From Sphingopyxis sp. CCNWLW2 (lineage in GTDB: Bacteria; Pseudomonadota; Alphaproteobacteria; Sphingomonadales; Sphingomonadaceae), in assembly GCF_037095755.1 (NCBI RefSeq), contig NZ_JBAWKJ010000001.1, positions 1,119,001-1,183,000 of the forward strand: a DNA stretch of 64,000 bases, given 5' to 3'. Of this stretch, positions 50,770 through 59,704 are shown piece after piece. Below the pieces are notes generated by a model. The model saw nothing but the letters and a program-made list of their open reading frames with translations. It made no database searches and had not been told where the DNA came from. Position numbers and translations under genes: made by a program. Within the stretch, counting starts at the first letter, position 1. Every line of letters begins with the position of its first letter.

Positions 50770-51552
50770 ATGTCGATCACATCAGACCTTACCCTCGCCA
50801 ATCGCCTCGCCGACGCCGCCGGCGAAGCGATCCGTCCGCTCTTTCGCTCAAACTGGACGCACGAGGCCAAGGCCGACGCTTCCCCCGTGACCGAGGCCGA
50901 CCGCGCCGCCGAGGCCGCGATGCGCCGCCTGCTCGATGCCGAGGCGCCGCGCGACGGGATCATCGGCGAGGAATATGGCGCCGAGCGCCCCGACGCGTCG
51001 CGCCAATGGGTGCTCGACCCGATCGACGGCACCGTCAGCTTCATGGCGGGCCGCCCGATCTTCGGCACGCTGATCGCGCTGCTCCAGGACGGCTGGCCGA
51101 TCCTCGGCATCATCGACCAGCCGATCGCGGGCGAGCGCTGGGTCGGCGCGCTCGGACAGCCGACCTTGTTCAACGGGACGCCCGCGCGCACGCGCCCCTG
51201 CCGCACCCTTGCCGATGCGGTGCTCGCGACGACCGGCCCGCAATATTTCGCCGACCATGACGCCGAACATTTCATGGCGCTCGCGGCGAAGACGTCGCAC
51301 AAGCGCATGGTCTTCGGCGGCGACTGCTATAATTATGGCCTGCTCGCGAGCGGTCATATCGACCTGGTGGTCGAGGCGGGGCTGAAGCTCCATGATTTCG
51401 CCGCCCTCGCGCCGATCGTCGAAGGCGCGGGCGGGACGATGTGCGACTGGAACGGCGACCCGCTGAGCGCCGACAGCATGGGGCATGTCATCGCACTCGG
51501 CGACCCCGCGCGGCTCGAGGATGTGATAGAGGGACTCGCCTGTCACCACTGA
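50770..51552 (+). CDS. Inositol monophosphatase family protein, HisN-type histidinol-phosphatase
   Basis: A 260-residue Mg-dependent phosphatase. Metal residues are Glu in GIIGEEYG, Asp-x-x-Asp in LDPIDGTVSFMAGRP and the C-terminal Asp in KLHDFAALAPIVEGAGG. The overall pattern (IDGTVSF, GGDCYNYGLLASGHID) is closest to HisN, which dephosphorylates histidinol phosphate in organisms lacking HisB-type phosphatase. Inositol or other monophosphate substrates remain possible. It is followed 17 bp on by a GFA gene. Confidence 0.88.
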   Translation: MSITSDLTLANRLADAAGEAIRPLFRSNWTHEAKADASPVTEADRAAEAAMRRLLDAEAPRDGIIGEEYGAERPDASRQWVLDPIDGTVSFMAGRPIFGTLIALLQDGWPILGIIDQPIAGERWVGALGQPTLFNGTPARTRPCRTLADAVLATTGPQYFADHDAEHFMALAAKTSHKRMVFGGDCYNYGLLASGHIDLVVEAGLKLHDFAALAPIVEGAGGTMCDWNGDPLSADSMGHVIALGDPARLEDVIEGLACHH

Positions 51553-51569
51553 CAAGGAGAGGAACGGAC

Positions 51570-51920
51570 ATGGCTTTTGAAGGAAGCTGCCATTGCGGCG
51601 CGGTGACCTACACGGTCGAGGGCGACATTCCGGGCACGGCGATGAGCTGCAACTGCTCGCATTGTCGGCGCAAGGGCTTCCTGCTCGCCTTCGTGCCCAT
51701 CGACCAGTTCCGGCTGGAGAGCGGCGCCGAAAAGCTCGGAAGCTACAAGTTCAACAAGCATAATATCGACCATCAATTCTGCATCGACTGCGGGTGTCAG
51801 GGCTTCTCGGTGGGCACGGGTCCTGACGGATCGAAGATGGCGGCGGTTAACCTACGCTGCGTTCCCGACGCCGACCTCGATGCGCTCAATATCCAGAAGG
51901 TCGACGGCGCGAGTTTTTAG
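51570..51920 (+). CDS. GFA family protein
   Basis: A 116-residue zinc-binding protein of the glutathione-dependent formaldehyde-activating fold. Cysteine pairs are SCHCGAVTY (residues 6-8), SCNCSHCRR and FCIDCGCQ. GGAGAGGAA precedes the ATG. Likely co-transcribed with the histidinol-phosphatase-like gene 17 bp upstream. Different in sequence from the GFA protein at 23817. Actual substrate unknown. Confidence 0.88.
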   Translation: MAFEGSCHCGAVTYTVEGDIPGTAMSCNCSHCRRKGFLLAFVPIDQFRLESGAEKLGSYKFNKHNIDHQFCIDCGCQGFSVGTGPDGSKMAAVNLRCVPDADLDALNIQKVDGASF

Positions 51921-51932
51921 GCGCTCCTGTTG

Positions 51933-52013
51933 CGGTGCCGGCCCGCTCCCCCACCCAGCCTCCCTAGGCTACTATCGTTGGGGAGGCCGGGTGGGGGGAG
52001 CGGGCCGGCACCG
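51933..52013. repeat. Long GC-rich inverted repeat (arms about 32 bp)
   Basis: Left arm 51933-51964 and right arm 51980-52013 are complementary over about 32 bases with one mismatch and one extra base; the loop is about 15 bases. The arms begin CGGTGCCGGCCCGCTCCCC. It lies in the 234-bp gap before rpmI. It could act as a terminator, although no T-run follows, or be a dispersed REP-like element. Confidence 0.75.
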
Positions 52014-52154
52014 TATCCACGGCAGCGGACAAAAACTCCCCCGAATCGCTTGCATTTCCGGGCGAATCCCCCTAAGCGCCCCGCTTCCGATTGTGTCGGC
52101 TGGCTGAAAGGGCTGCCAGGCCGATACGCAAACGGACTTCCAAAGGAGACCAAA

Positions 52155-52358
52155 ATGCCCAAAATGAAGACCAAGAGCGGTGTGAAGAAACGCTTCAAAT
52201 TCACCGCTTCGGGCAAGGTGAAGCACGGCGTCGCCGGCAAGCGCCACCGCCTGAGCAGCCACAATGCAAAATATATCCGCACCAACCGCGGCACCAGCGT
52301 GCTCAGCGATTCGGATGTGGCCCATGTGCGCCTCTGGGCGCCCTACGGCCTGAAGTAA
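52155..52358 (+). CDS. rpmI: 50S ribosomal protein L35
   Basis: A 67-residue ribosomal protein: MPKMKTKSGVKKRFKFTASG, then KVKHGVAGKRHRLSSHNAK. The length and sequence are canonical. AAAGGAG upstream of the ATG. It is followed by rplT 13 bp on. In many bacteria infC precedes this pair, but not here. Confidence 0.97.
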   Translation: MPKMKTKSGVKKRFKFTASGKVKHGVAGKRHRLSSHNAKYIRTNRGTSVLSDSDVAHVRLWAPYGLK

Positions 52359-52371
52359 GGAGCGCTAAGGC

Positions 52372-52737
52372 ATGTCACGCATCAAACGCGGCGTCACCAC
52401 GCGCGCCAAGCACAAACGCGTATTAGAACAGGCGAAGGGCTATTATGGCCGTCGCAAGAACACCATTCGTGTCGCCAAGCAGGCGGTCGAAAAGGCCGGC
52501 CAATACGCTTATCGCGACCGCAAGGTTAAGAAGCGGAATTTCCGCGGTCTGTGGATCCAGCGCATCAACGCCGCGGTCCGCGCCGAAGGCCTGACCTATT
52601 CGCAGTTCATGCACGGCGTGAAGCTGGCCGGGATCGAGCTCGACCGCAAGGTCATGGCCGACCTCGCGATGAACGAAGGCAATGTCTTCGGGGCGATCAT
52701 CGCTCAGGCGAAAGCGGCGCTGCCCAAGGCAGCCTGA
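52372..52737 (+). CDS. rplT: 50S ribosomal protein L20
   Basis: A 121-residue ribosomal protein needed for early 50S assembly: [60 protein letters not shown]. In other bacteria L20 also represses rpmI translation. Strong terminator downstream; pheST is 1.8 kb away with two intervening genes. Confidence 0.98.
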   Translation: MSRIKRGVTTRAKHKRVLEQAKGYYGRRKNTIRVAKQAVEKAGQYAYRDRKVKKRNFRGLWIQRINAAVRAEGLTYSQFMHGVKLAGIELDRKVMADLAMNEGNVFGAIIAQAKAALPKAA

Positions 52738-52765
52738 CGCTTTTCAGCCAAGGCAAACGAAACAA

Positions 52766-52798
52766 GGGCGGCCCCCATCGGGGCCGCCCTTTTTCTTT
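52766..52798 (+). terminator. Rho-independent terminator of rpmI-rplT
   Basis: Perfect 10-bp stem GGGCGGCCCC/GGGGCCGCCC with loop CATC, followed by TTTTTCTTT. It lies 28 bp after the rplT stop. Confidence 0.92.
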
Positions 52799-52834
52799 GG
52801 GATTTTGCAGGATCGGGACGCGGGCCGCGCGACG

Positions 52835-53074
52835 CTACTGCGTGCTGTTGCACGTCTGTCCGCTGATCACCGTATAGCGCTCGGCCCGTGCCATGCAGGC
52901 ATTGCTGAACGTCTTGCGCTTCCCTCGCTTCACCGCGCAGACCGGCGCATATTCCTGCGTACAGGCCATCGGCCTTTCGGGGCGCGGACGTTCCGGATGG
53001 GGCATGCTTTCCATGCATCCGGTCGTGAGGAAGATGGTGACAAAGCCAATAGCCGGCAGCGCGGAAATTTTCAT
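52835..53074 (-). CDS. Small lipoprotein with Kazal-like domain
   Basis: A 79-residue predicted lipoprotein. Signal peptide with lipobox LTTGC (Cys20), a Pro-rich linker (MPHPERPRPERP), then a Kazal-type serine-protease-inhibitor-like pattern: CTQEYAPVCAV, FSNACMARAERYTVIS and a final Cys (GQTC). The four remaining cysteines would make two disulfides, fewer than the three of classical Kazal domains. A role in guarding the envelope against proteases is inference. A longer overlapping frame on the same strand is not convincing. Confidence 0.75.
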   Translation of the reverse strand: MKISALPAIGFVTIFLTTGCMESMPHPERPRPERPMACTQEYAPVCAVKRGKRKTFSNACMARAERYTVISGQTCNSTQ

Positions 53075-53519
53075 GGCAACTCCCCTTCAATCCGGCCCCT
53101 GCCGGATTTCGGGATGGTGATCCGCAATCGGGCCGGTTGCAAGGCCCCTCGGCTCATCGCGCAAATTCGGGTCGCTGCCCTGAGAAGCGCCCTTCAAAGG
53201 AAGAGGCGGCGCCGGGCTCCCGCCCCGCACCGCCCCGACAATGGTTCCAGTGGAAACCATCGCCCCCCGCCCGATCCGAATAGCCGTGGGTCGCAGAAAG
53301 CTGACGGCCGGAACGAAGCTCGGAAAATCAGTCGTCTGTTTCAGGTCCCCGCCAAGCCCCATCCCCTTGGCGTCACGCGGCGATTCTCCTCACACGCCCC
53401 CTTCGGAGCGGACCACGCAACTATGCCGCAGCCGCCGCGTATAAAATTGTAAGAACCCGACAAATATTGACGCCGGGGCATTGTTTTTCATGCACTTCGC
53501 CATCTAGGAATGGGACAGC
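53075..53519. other. 445-bp intergenic region before the AraC gene
   Basis: No convincing gene. It holds a short inverted repeat TCCGGCCCC-TGCCGGA near 53092-53108 and an A+T-rich part at 53440-53500. That part contains TATAAAAT and TTGACG-like hexamers that probably drive the AraC regulator gene. One 91-codon frame on the minus strand has neither a ribosome-binding site nor any motif. Confidence 0.6.
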
Positions 53520-54422
53520 ATGCCGCACAGCGACGCATCTCCTCTTTTCCCGGCCGGCGCGCGCGTCGCCACGCGCTTCTTTCCGCTGTCGCCCGCCCTG
53601 CGTCCCTATGTCAGCACTATCTATCTGAGCGAAGTCGCCGGAACCGACGGCAGCCGGGTCGAGGATTATCTGCACCCCGAATGGGCGAACCTGCGATTCG
53701 TCGAAGGCGACCGGCCGCTCGCGGCGATCGGCGACAGCCCGGTGGTCGAGGCGCCCCACTTCGTCGCCACGGGTCCGACAAGCACCGCGACCTATTTCGC
53801 CGCAGGCAATATGCGCGCCTGGGGTATCGGCATTCTGCCGATGGGCTGGGCGAAATTCATTCCCTTATCCGCCGAAGACCTGGCCGACCGGCTGACCGAC
53901 GGCAGCGCGCATCCGGCCTTCGCACCGTTCGCCCCCTTGCTCGGCGCCTTGCGGCACGTGAATGATGTCGACGTCGCGGCGGCGCTGATCGACGCCCATG
54001 TCTGCGCCCTCCTCGCCGACGCGCCGCCCGACGATCCGGTGATCCTCGCCGCGCATCGGGCGCTGGTCGACGACGAGGTGACGAGCGTCGCCGATCTGTC
54101 GGCGAAACTGTCGCTCTCCGAACGTTCGATCGAGCGCCTGTGCCACCGCGCGTTCGGCTTTTCGCCCAAATTGCTGTTGCGGCGCCAGCGCTTCCTGCGC
54201 TCGCTCGGCCGGTTCATGCTCGACCCGTCGATGGCGTGGATCGATACGATGGATCATCATTATTACGACCAGGCGCAATTCACCCGCGACTTCCAGCGCT
54301 TCATGGGGATGAGCCCGCGCGACTATGCCGCGCGGCCCAAGCCGATATTGGGCGCCGCGGCATTCGCGCGCGCCGCTGCTGCCGGCGCCGCTGTGCAGGG
54401 CCTGCACAAGCCCGCCGGATAG
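53520..54422 (+). CDS. AraC family transcriptional regulator
   Basis: A 300-residue regulator. The C-terminal AraC DNA-binding domain holds two helix-turn-helix motifs: SVADLSAKLSLSERSIERLC and the second around FTRDFQRFMGMSPRDYAARP. The N-terminal 180 residues lack a cupin signature I can identify but have ADAPP-type linkers. The first part (FFPLSPALRPYVSTIYLSEV) is typical of sphingomonad AraC proteins of unknown ligand. The gene stands alone; the closest downstream gene is pheS. Confidence 0.88.
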   Translation: MPHSDASPLFPAGARVATRFFPLSPALRPYVSTIYLSEVAGTDGSRVEDYLHPEWANLRFVEGDRPLAAIGDSPVVEAPHFVATGPTSTATYFAAGNMRAWGIGILPMGWAKFIPLSAEDLADRLTDGSAHPAFAPFAPLLGALRHVNDVDVAAALIDAHVCALLADAPPDDPVILAAHRALVDDEVTSVADLSAKLSLSERSIERLCHRAFGFSPKLLLRRQRFLRSLGRFMLDPSMAWIDTMDHHYYDQAQFTRDFQRFMGMSPRDYAARPKPILGAAAFARAAAAGAAVQGLHKPAG

Positions 54423-54565
54423 GGCCGTTTTCCGCCAAGTGACTTGACCCGCGCGCCGCCTTCGGTGCAAGCGGCAGGCGACGGACGCGCGGGCAGCCGC
54501 CCCATCCATAGAATCAGAGAAATGCAGGCCGGCAGCGCCAGCGCCGCCGGAACAGGACGAACACA

Positions 54566-55684
54566 ATGAGCGACATTCAGGCCATTCAGACCCGGCTGGT
54601 GGACGATATAGCAGCAGCCGCCGATCTCGATGCAGTCGAGGCGCTGCGCGTCTCCGCGCTCGGCAAGGCGGGGACGATCACCGCCCTGCTCAAGACGCTG
54701 GGCGGCATGACCCCCGACGAGCGGCAAGCGAAAGGCCCCGAAATCCACGCGCTGCGCGAAACGGTCACCGCCGCGCTCGGCGCGCGCAAGGCGGCGCTCG
54801 ATGCCGCGGCGCTCGACGTCAAACTCGCCGCCGAAGCGATCGACATGTCGCTGCCCGCCGACGCGGCGCCGCGCGGCAGCGTCCACCCGGTCAGCCAGGT
54901 GATGGATGAGCTCGCCGAAATCTTCGCCGACATGGGCTTTGCCGTCGCGACGGGTCCCGAGATCGAGGACGACTGGCGCAACTTCACCGCGCTCAACATT
55001 CCCGAAACGCACCCCGCGCGCGCGATGCACGACACCTTCTATTTTCCCGACCAGATGCGGGGGGGCGCCGACGCCGGTCCGGGCGAAGGCGGCCGCATGC
55101 TGCTGCGCACGCACACCTCGCCGGTGCAGATCCGCACGATGATGTCGCAGGAGCCGCCGATCCGCATCATCGCGCCCGGCCGCGTCTATCGCAGCGACAG
55201 CGACGCGACTCACACCCCGATGTTCCACCAGGTCGAGGGCCTCGTGATCGACCGCGGTATCCATATGGGCCACCTCAAATGGACGCTCGAAACCTTTCTC
55301 AAAGCCTATTTCGAGCGCGACGACATCGTGCTGCGCCTGCGCCCCAGCTATTTCCCCTTCACCGAACCCTCGGCCGAGGTCGATGTCGGCTATAAGCAAG
55401 AGAAAGGCCGGCGGATCGTCGGCGGCAACGGCGACGACGACGGCCATGCGTGGATGGAGCTGCTCGGCAGCGGCATGGTCAACCGCCGCGTCATCGCGAA
55501 CTGCGGGCTCGACCCCGATGAGTGGCAGGGCTTCGCCTTCGGCGTCGGTGTCGACCGGCTCGCGATGCTCAAATATGGCATGGATGACCTGCGCGCCTTC
55601 TTCGACGGCGACCTTCGCTGGCTGTCGCACTACGGGTTCGGCGCGCTGAGTGTGCCCACGCTCAGCGGGGGGATTTCGGCATGA
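54566..55684 (+). CDS. pheS: Phenylalanyl-tRNA synthetase, alpha subunit
   Basis: A 372-residue class II synthetase subunit. An N-terminal coiled-coil (about 1-90) binds tRNA-Phe. Motif 2 is [21 protein letters not shown] and motif 3 [31 protein letters not shown] is also conserved. The ATG has GGACGAAC upstream. It overlaps pheT by 4 bp (ATGA). The 143-bp leader shows no obvious attenuator peptide. Confidence 0.98.
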   Translation: MSDIQAIQTRLVDDIAAAADLDAVEALRVSALGKAGTITALLKTLGGMTPDERQAKGPEIHALRETVTAALGARKAALDAAALDVKLAAEAIDMSLPADAAPRGSVHPVSQVMDELAEIFADMGFAVATGPEIEDDWRNFTALNIPETHPARAMHDTFYFPDQMRGGADAGPGEGGRMLLRTHTSPVQIRTMMSQEPPIRIIAPGRVYRSDSDATHTPMFHQVEGLVIDRGIHMGHLKWTLETFLKAYFERDDIVLRLRPSYFPFTEPSAEVDVGYKQEKGRRIVGGNGDDDGHAWMELLGSGMVNRRVIANCGLDPDEWQGFAFGVGVDRLAMLKYGMDDLRAFFDGDLRWLSHYGFGALSVPTLSGGISA

Positions 55685-58080
55685 AGATCACCCTCGACTG
55701 GCTCAAGGAGCATCTCGACACGAGCGCGAGCGTCGACGACGTCGTCGCGACATTAAACCGCATCGGCCATGAGGTCGAAGGCGTCGAGAACCCCGCTGAG
55801 AAGCTTGCGGGTTTCCGCGTCGCGAAGGTACTCACCGCCGAACGCCATCCGCAGGCCGACAAGCTGCAGGTGCTCACCGTCGACACCGGCGACGGCGGCG
55901 CGCCGCTGACCGTCGTGTGCGGCGCGCCCAATGCGCGCGCGGGCCTGATCGGCGTGCTCGGCCTGCCCGGCGCGGTCGTGCCCGCGAACGGTATGGAGCT
56001 GAAGGTCGCGGCGGTGCGCGGGGTCGAATCGAACGGCATGATGTGCTCGACGCGCGAACTCGAGCTTGGCGACGATCATGACGGGATTATCGAACTCCCC
56101 GAAGACGCCCCGATCGGCACGCCCTTTGCCGATTACAGCGGCGCGGGCGATCCGGTGATCGACATTTCGATCACCCCGAACCGGCAGGACTGCATGGGCG
56201 TGCGCGGGATCGCGCGCGACCTCGCCGCCGCGGGGCTCGGCACGCTGAAGCCGCTCGATATCCCGACGATCGTCGGCGAGGGTGCGCCCGCGACCGAAAT
56301 CCGCACCGACGACCCCGAGGGCTGCCCCGCCTTCTTCGGCCGCACGATCAGCGGCGTCACTAACGGCACCGCCCCCGAATGGATGCGCCGCCGGTTGGAA
56401 GCGGTCGGGCAGCGCTCGATCTCGGCGCTCGTCGACATCAGCAATTATGTGATGTTCGACCTCGGCCGCCCGAGCCACATCTATGACCGCGCCCAGCTGA
56501 CCGGCGCACTCGCCGCGCGCCGCGCGAAAGACGGCGAGACGGTCACCGCACTCAACGGCAAGGACTATGTGCTCACCGACACGATGACGGTGATCGCCGA
56601 CGATCATGGCGTTCACGACATCGCCGGCATCATGGGCGGCGAGCATAGCGGGTGCAGCGAGACGACGACCGACGTGCTGATCGAGGTCGCCTATTTCACC
56701 CCCGAGCGCATCGCGCTGACCGGCCAGGCGCTCGCGCTGACGAGCGACGCACGCAGCCGCTTCGAGCGCGGGGTCGATCCGGCGTTCCTCGACGACGCGA
56801 CCGCGATCGTCACCGCGCATGTCCTCGCGATCTGCGGCGGCACGCCCTCGGCCGTCACGCGCGCGGGCGCGCCGCCCGCCGAGGTGAAGACGGTCGATTA
56901 CGATCCGGCGCTGTCGGCGACGCTCGGCGGCATCGCGATCGCCCCCGAGCGGCAGAAGGAAATTCTCGGCGCGCTCGGTTTCAGCGTCATCGACGCAGCA
57001 AGCGGGGGGGGCGGCCGCTGGCAGGTAGCGGTGCCGAGCTGGCGCCGCGATGTCGACGGTGCCCCCGACATCGTCGAGGAAGTCACGCGCATCACCGGCT
57101 TCGACGCCGTGGCATCGGTGCCGCTGCCGCGCACCGACGGCGTTGCGAAGCCGACCGCGACTCCCGAACAGCTCACTGAACGCCGCGTGCGCCGCGCTGC
57201 CGCCGCCGCCGGGTTCGACGAAGCGGTGACCTGGTCGTTCATCAGCGAAAGCGACGCTGCATCCTTCGGCGGCGGCACGTGGAGCCTCGCCAATCCGATC
57301 AGCGAAGACCTGAAAGTCATGCGCCCGTCGCTGCTCCCCGGCCTGCTCGCCGCGGCGCAGCGCAACCAGAATCGCGGCGCGAACAGCATCCGCCTGTTCG
57401 AGATCGGGCGGCGCTATCTGTCCGACGCCGAGCATCCGACGCTCGCCATCCTGATGGCGGGCGACAAAAGCGCGCGCGGCTGGCAGGCGGGCAAAGCCGC
57501 GCCGTTCGATGCGTTCGACGCCAAGGTGGCGGCGCTCGCGTTGCTCGAAGCCGCGGGCGCGCCCGCCGACCGGTTGCAGGTGATGGAGGCGGTCACGCCG
57601 GGCAACATCTGGCACCCCGGCCAGTCGGCGACGCTGCGGCTCGGCCCCAAGGCGGTGCTCGCCGAGTTCGGCGCGCTCCACCCGCTGCTGACGCGCGCGT
57701 TCGACGTCGACGGCCCGGTGATGGCGGTGCAGATCTTCCTCGACGCGATCCCGGCGAAGCGCGCGAGCGGACCCGCGCGCGCGGCGTTCACGCCGCCCGC
57801 GTTGCAATCGGTGCGCCGCGACTTCGCCTTCCTCGCGCCGACCAGCCTGACCGCCGCCGATCTGGTGCGCGCGGTCCGCGGCGCCGACAAGGCGGCGATC
57901 GTCGATGCGCGCCTCTTCGACCGCTTCGCGGGACAAGGCGTGCCCGAGGGTCAGGTGAGCCTCGCGATCGAGGTCGAGCTGCAGCCGCTGGAGAAGAGCT
58001 TCACTGAGGTCGAACTGAAAGCGATCGCCGACAAGGTGGTCGCCGCGGCGGCAAAGGTCGGAGCTGCGCTGCGCGGCTGA
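55681..58080 (+). CDS. pheT: Phenylalanyl-tRNA synthetase, beta subunit
   Basis: A 799-residue long-form beta subunit. In order: N-terminal tRNA-binding EMAP-like domain ([20 protein letters not shown], residues 48-67), B3/B4 editing domain ([18 protein letters not shown]), B5 domain, catalytic-like core, and a C-terminal FDX-ACB anticodon-binding domain ([27 protein letters not shown]). It complexes with PheS as a heterotetramer. Translationally coupled to pheS. Confidence 0.98.
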   Translation: MKITLDWLKEHLDTSASVDDVVATLNRIGHEVEGVENPAEKLAGFRVAKVLTAERHPQADKLQVLTVDTGDGGAPLTVVCGAPNARAGLIGVLGLPGAVVPANGMELKVAAVRGVESNGMMCSTRELELGDDHDGIIELPEDAPIGTPFADYSGAGDPVIDISITPNRQDCMGVRGIARDLAAAGLGTLKPLDIPTIVGEGAPATEIRTDDPEGCPAFFGRTISGVTNGTAPEWMRRRLEAVGQRSISALVDISNYVMFDLGRPSHIYDRAQLTGALAARRAKDGETVTALNGKDYVLTDTMTVIADDHGVHDIAGIMGGEHSGCSETTTDVLIEVAYFTPERIALTGQALALTSDARSRFERGVDPAFLDDATAIVTAHVLAICGGTPSAVTRAGAPPAEVKTVDYDPALSATLGGIAIAPERQKEILGALGFSVIDAASGGGGRWQVAVPSWRRDVDGAPDIVEEVTRITGFDAVASVPLPRTDGVAKPTATPEQLTERRVRRAAAAAGFDEAVTWSFISESDAASFGGGTWSLANPISEDLKVMRPSLLPGLLAAAQRNQNRGANSIRLFEIGRRYLSDAEHPTLAILMAGDKSARGWQAGKAAPFDAFDAKVAALALLEAAGAPADRLQVMEAVTPGNIWHPGQSATLRLGPKAVLAEFGALHPLLTRAFDVDGPVMAVQIFLDAIPAKRASGPARAAFTPPALQSVRRDFAFLAPTSLTAADLVRAVRGADKAAIVDARLFDRFAGQGVPEGQVSLAIEVELQPLEKSFTEVELKAIADKVVAAAAKVGAALRG

Positions 58081-58116
58081 TCTTTGCGGCGGCGAGGAAG
58101 AAGGGGAGAGTTTGAT

Positions 58117-59076
58117 ATGGACACCCGCCATCTCGTCGACCGCGAGATCGCGCCGATCATCGACCTCTTCCCGCGGGTCGATCTCGACGCGGCGCCGATC
58201 GCCCAGATTCGCGCCAGGGCGGCGGAGACCTATTCGATCCTGCCGCAACCGGTCATCGCGCCCGAAAGGCTGCTCGTGCCGTCGATCCATGGCGGACCCG
58301 ACATCCCGGTGTTTCTGTATCGCCCGGCGGAAACGCGCCCGGGTGGCGGCGCGATCCTGCACATCCATGGCGGCGGCATGGTGATGGGATCGGTCGAACA
58401 GATGCAGGCGGGGCCCGCCGCGCTGGCGGCCGCAGCAGGCGTTCCCGTCGCGTCGGTCGAATATCGCCTCGCTCCCGAACACCCTTTCCCCGCGCCGCAG
58501 GAAGATTGCCATTCGGCGCTGACGTGGCTCGCGGGGCAAGCCGATGCGCTCGGCTTCGACGCGGGCCGGATCATCGTCGCGGGTGAGAGCGCGGGCGGCG
58601 GGCTGGCCGCGGCGCTCGCGATCATGGCGCGCGATCTCGGCGGCCCGGCGATCGCGGGCCAGCTCCTGACCTATCCGATGCTCGATCACCGGACCGGCAG
58701 CGATGCCTGTCCGTACCAGAATCCCACAACCGGCGAATTCATCTGGACGCGCGCGAGCAACCGCTTCGGCTGGCGCGCGCTGCAGGGCGACTACAAGATC
58801 GACGACGCCCGGCGCGGCTGGTTTTCGCCGAGCCTTGCCGAAGATCTGTCGAACCTGCCCCCCGCCTATATCGCGACCGGCAGCCTCGACCTCTTCTTCG
58901 ACGAAAATCTCGACTATGCGCGCCGGCTCGTCGCGGCAGGGGTGCCGGTCGACCTGCACAGCTATGCCGGCGCAATTCATGCCTTCAACGCGATTCCCGA
59001 CGCCGCGCTGTCGCAGCGTTTCAACGGCGGACTGCTGGCGGCAGCGGCGATCATGGCAGGACCCGCAGGCAGCTGA
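58117..59076 (+). CDS. Alpha/beta hydrolase (HSL family esterase)
   Basis: A 319-residue cytoplasmic esterase. Oxyanion hole is IHGGGMVMG. Nucleophile Ser is in VAGESAGGGLAAALA (GESAG in place of the usual GDSAG). The acid is in SLDLFFDENLDYA and His in AGAIHAFNAIP. The start is the ATG giving MDTRHLVDREIAPII, preceded by AAGGGGAGAG. The substrate is unknown; carboxylic esters with short acyl chains are usual. Follows pheT by 36 bp and could be co-transcribed. Confidence 0.9.
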   Translation: MDTRHLVDREIAPIIDLFPRVDLDAAPIAQIRARAAETYSILPQPVIAPERLLVPSIHGGPDIPVFLYRPAETRPGGGAILHIHGGGMVMGSVEQMQAGPAALAAAAGVPVASVEYRLAPEHPFPAPQEDCHSALTWLAGQADALGFDAGRIIVAGESAGGGLAAALAIMARDLGGPAIAGQLLTYPMLDHRTGSDACPYQNPTTGEFIWTRASNRFGWRALQGDYKIDDARRGWFSPSLAEDLSNLPPAYIATGSLDLFFDENLDYARRLVAAGVPVDLHSYAGAIHAFNAIPDAALSQRFNGGLLAAAAIMAGPAGS

Positions 59077-59146
59077 GAGGCACGCATCTTGCGATATGGT
59101 TTTGGCGGAATATTGCCCTATATCGGACCCAAGATGAGGGACGGAC

Positions 59147-59704
59147 ATGCCCGATCATAGCCAGTATCAGCTTTTCGAAACCGCAGCCGGCGTCGCGGCG
59201 ATCGGCTGGAAGCACAGCGGCATAACGAGCTTTCGCCTGCCTGCGCCGACCGCGGCCGAAACCGAGCGCGCCATTTTGCGCCACCTGCCCGACGCGGTGC
59301 GGACCAAGCCCCCGGCCGAAATAGCGGCGGTCATCGACGCGGCGATCCGTTATTTCGAAGGGAAACGGATCGAGTTTTTCGACGTAGCGATCGATCTGGG
59401 CGAGCAGCCGCCCTTCTTCGCGCAAGTCTATGCTCTGGTGCGCAAGCTCGGCTGGGGCGAGACGACCACCTATGGCGCCGTCGCACGCGCGCTGGACGTG
59501 GGCCCCGAACATGCCCGCGCTGTCGGGCAGGCGATGGCGACGAATCCCATGCCGCTGATCATCCCCTGTCACCGGGTCATGGCTGCCGGGGGCGGAATCG
59601 GCGGATTCTCTGCGCCCGGCGGCTCGACGTCCAAGGCCCGGATGCTCGAACTCGAAGGCGTACCCGTCGCCGTCGCGCCGGTTCAACACGGGTTCGATTT
59701 CTAG
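59147..59704 (+). CDS. ogt: Methylated-DNA--protein-cysteine methyltransferase
   Basis: A 185-residue suicide repair enzyme that removes O6-alkyl groups from guanine. The acceptor cysteine lies in LIIPCHRVMA. The DNA-binding helix-turn-helix is TTTYGAVARALDVG and the Asn/Arg-region AVGQAMATNP is present. The N-terminal domain is present but lacks the cysteine pattern of Ada. Follows the esterase gene by 70 bp. The 3' end overlaps glnD by 4 bp. Confidence 0.95.
   Translation: MPDHSQYQLFETAAGVAAIGWKHSGITSFRLPAPTAAETERAILRHLPDAVRTKPPAEIAAVIDAAIRYFEGKRIEFFDVAIDLGEQPPFFAQVYALVRKLGWGETTTYGAVARALDVGPEHARAVGQAMATNPMPLIIPCHRVMAAGGGIGGFSAPGGSTSKARMLELEGVPVAVAPVQHGFDF

Noticed and set aside
53087..53362. 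91-codon minus-strand frame upstream of the AraC gene
   Set aside because: No ribosome-binding site, low-complexity composition and no family resemblance.
55753..59148. 1131-codon open frame on the minus strand opposite pheT and the esterase gene
   Set aside because: It is exactly antisense to well-supported genes, is Arg/Gly/Glu-rich with no domain, and is a usual by-product of high GC third positions.
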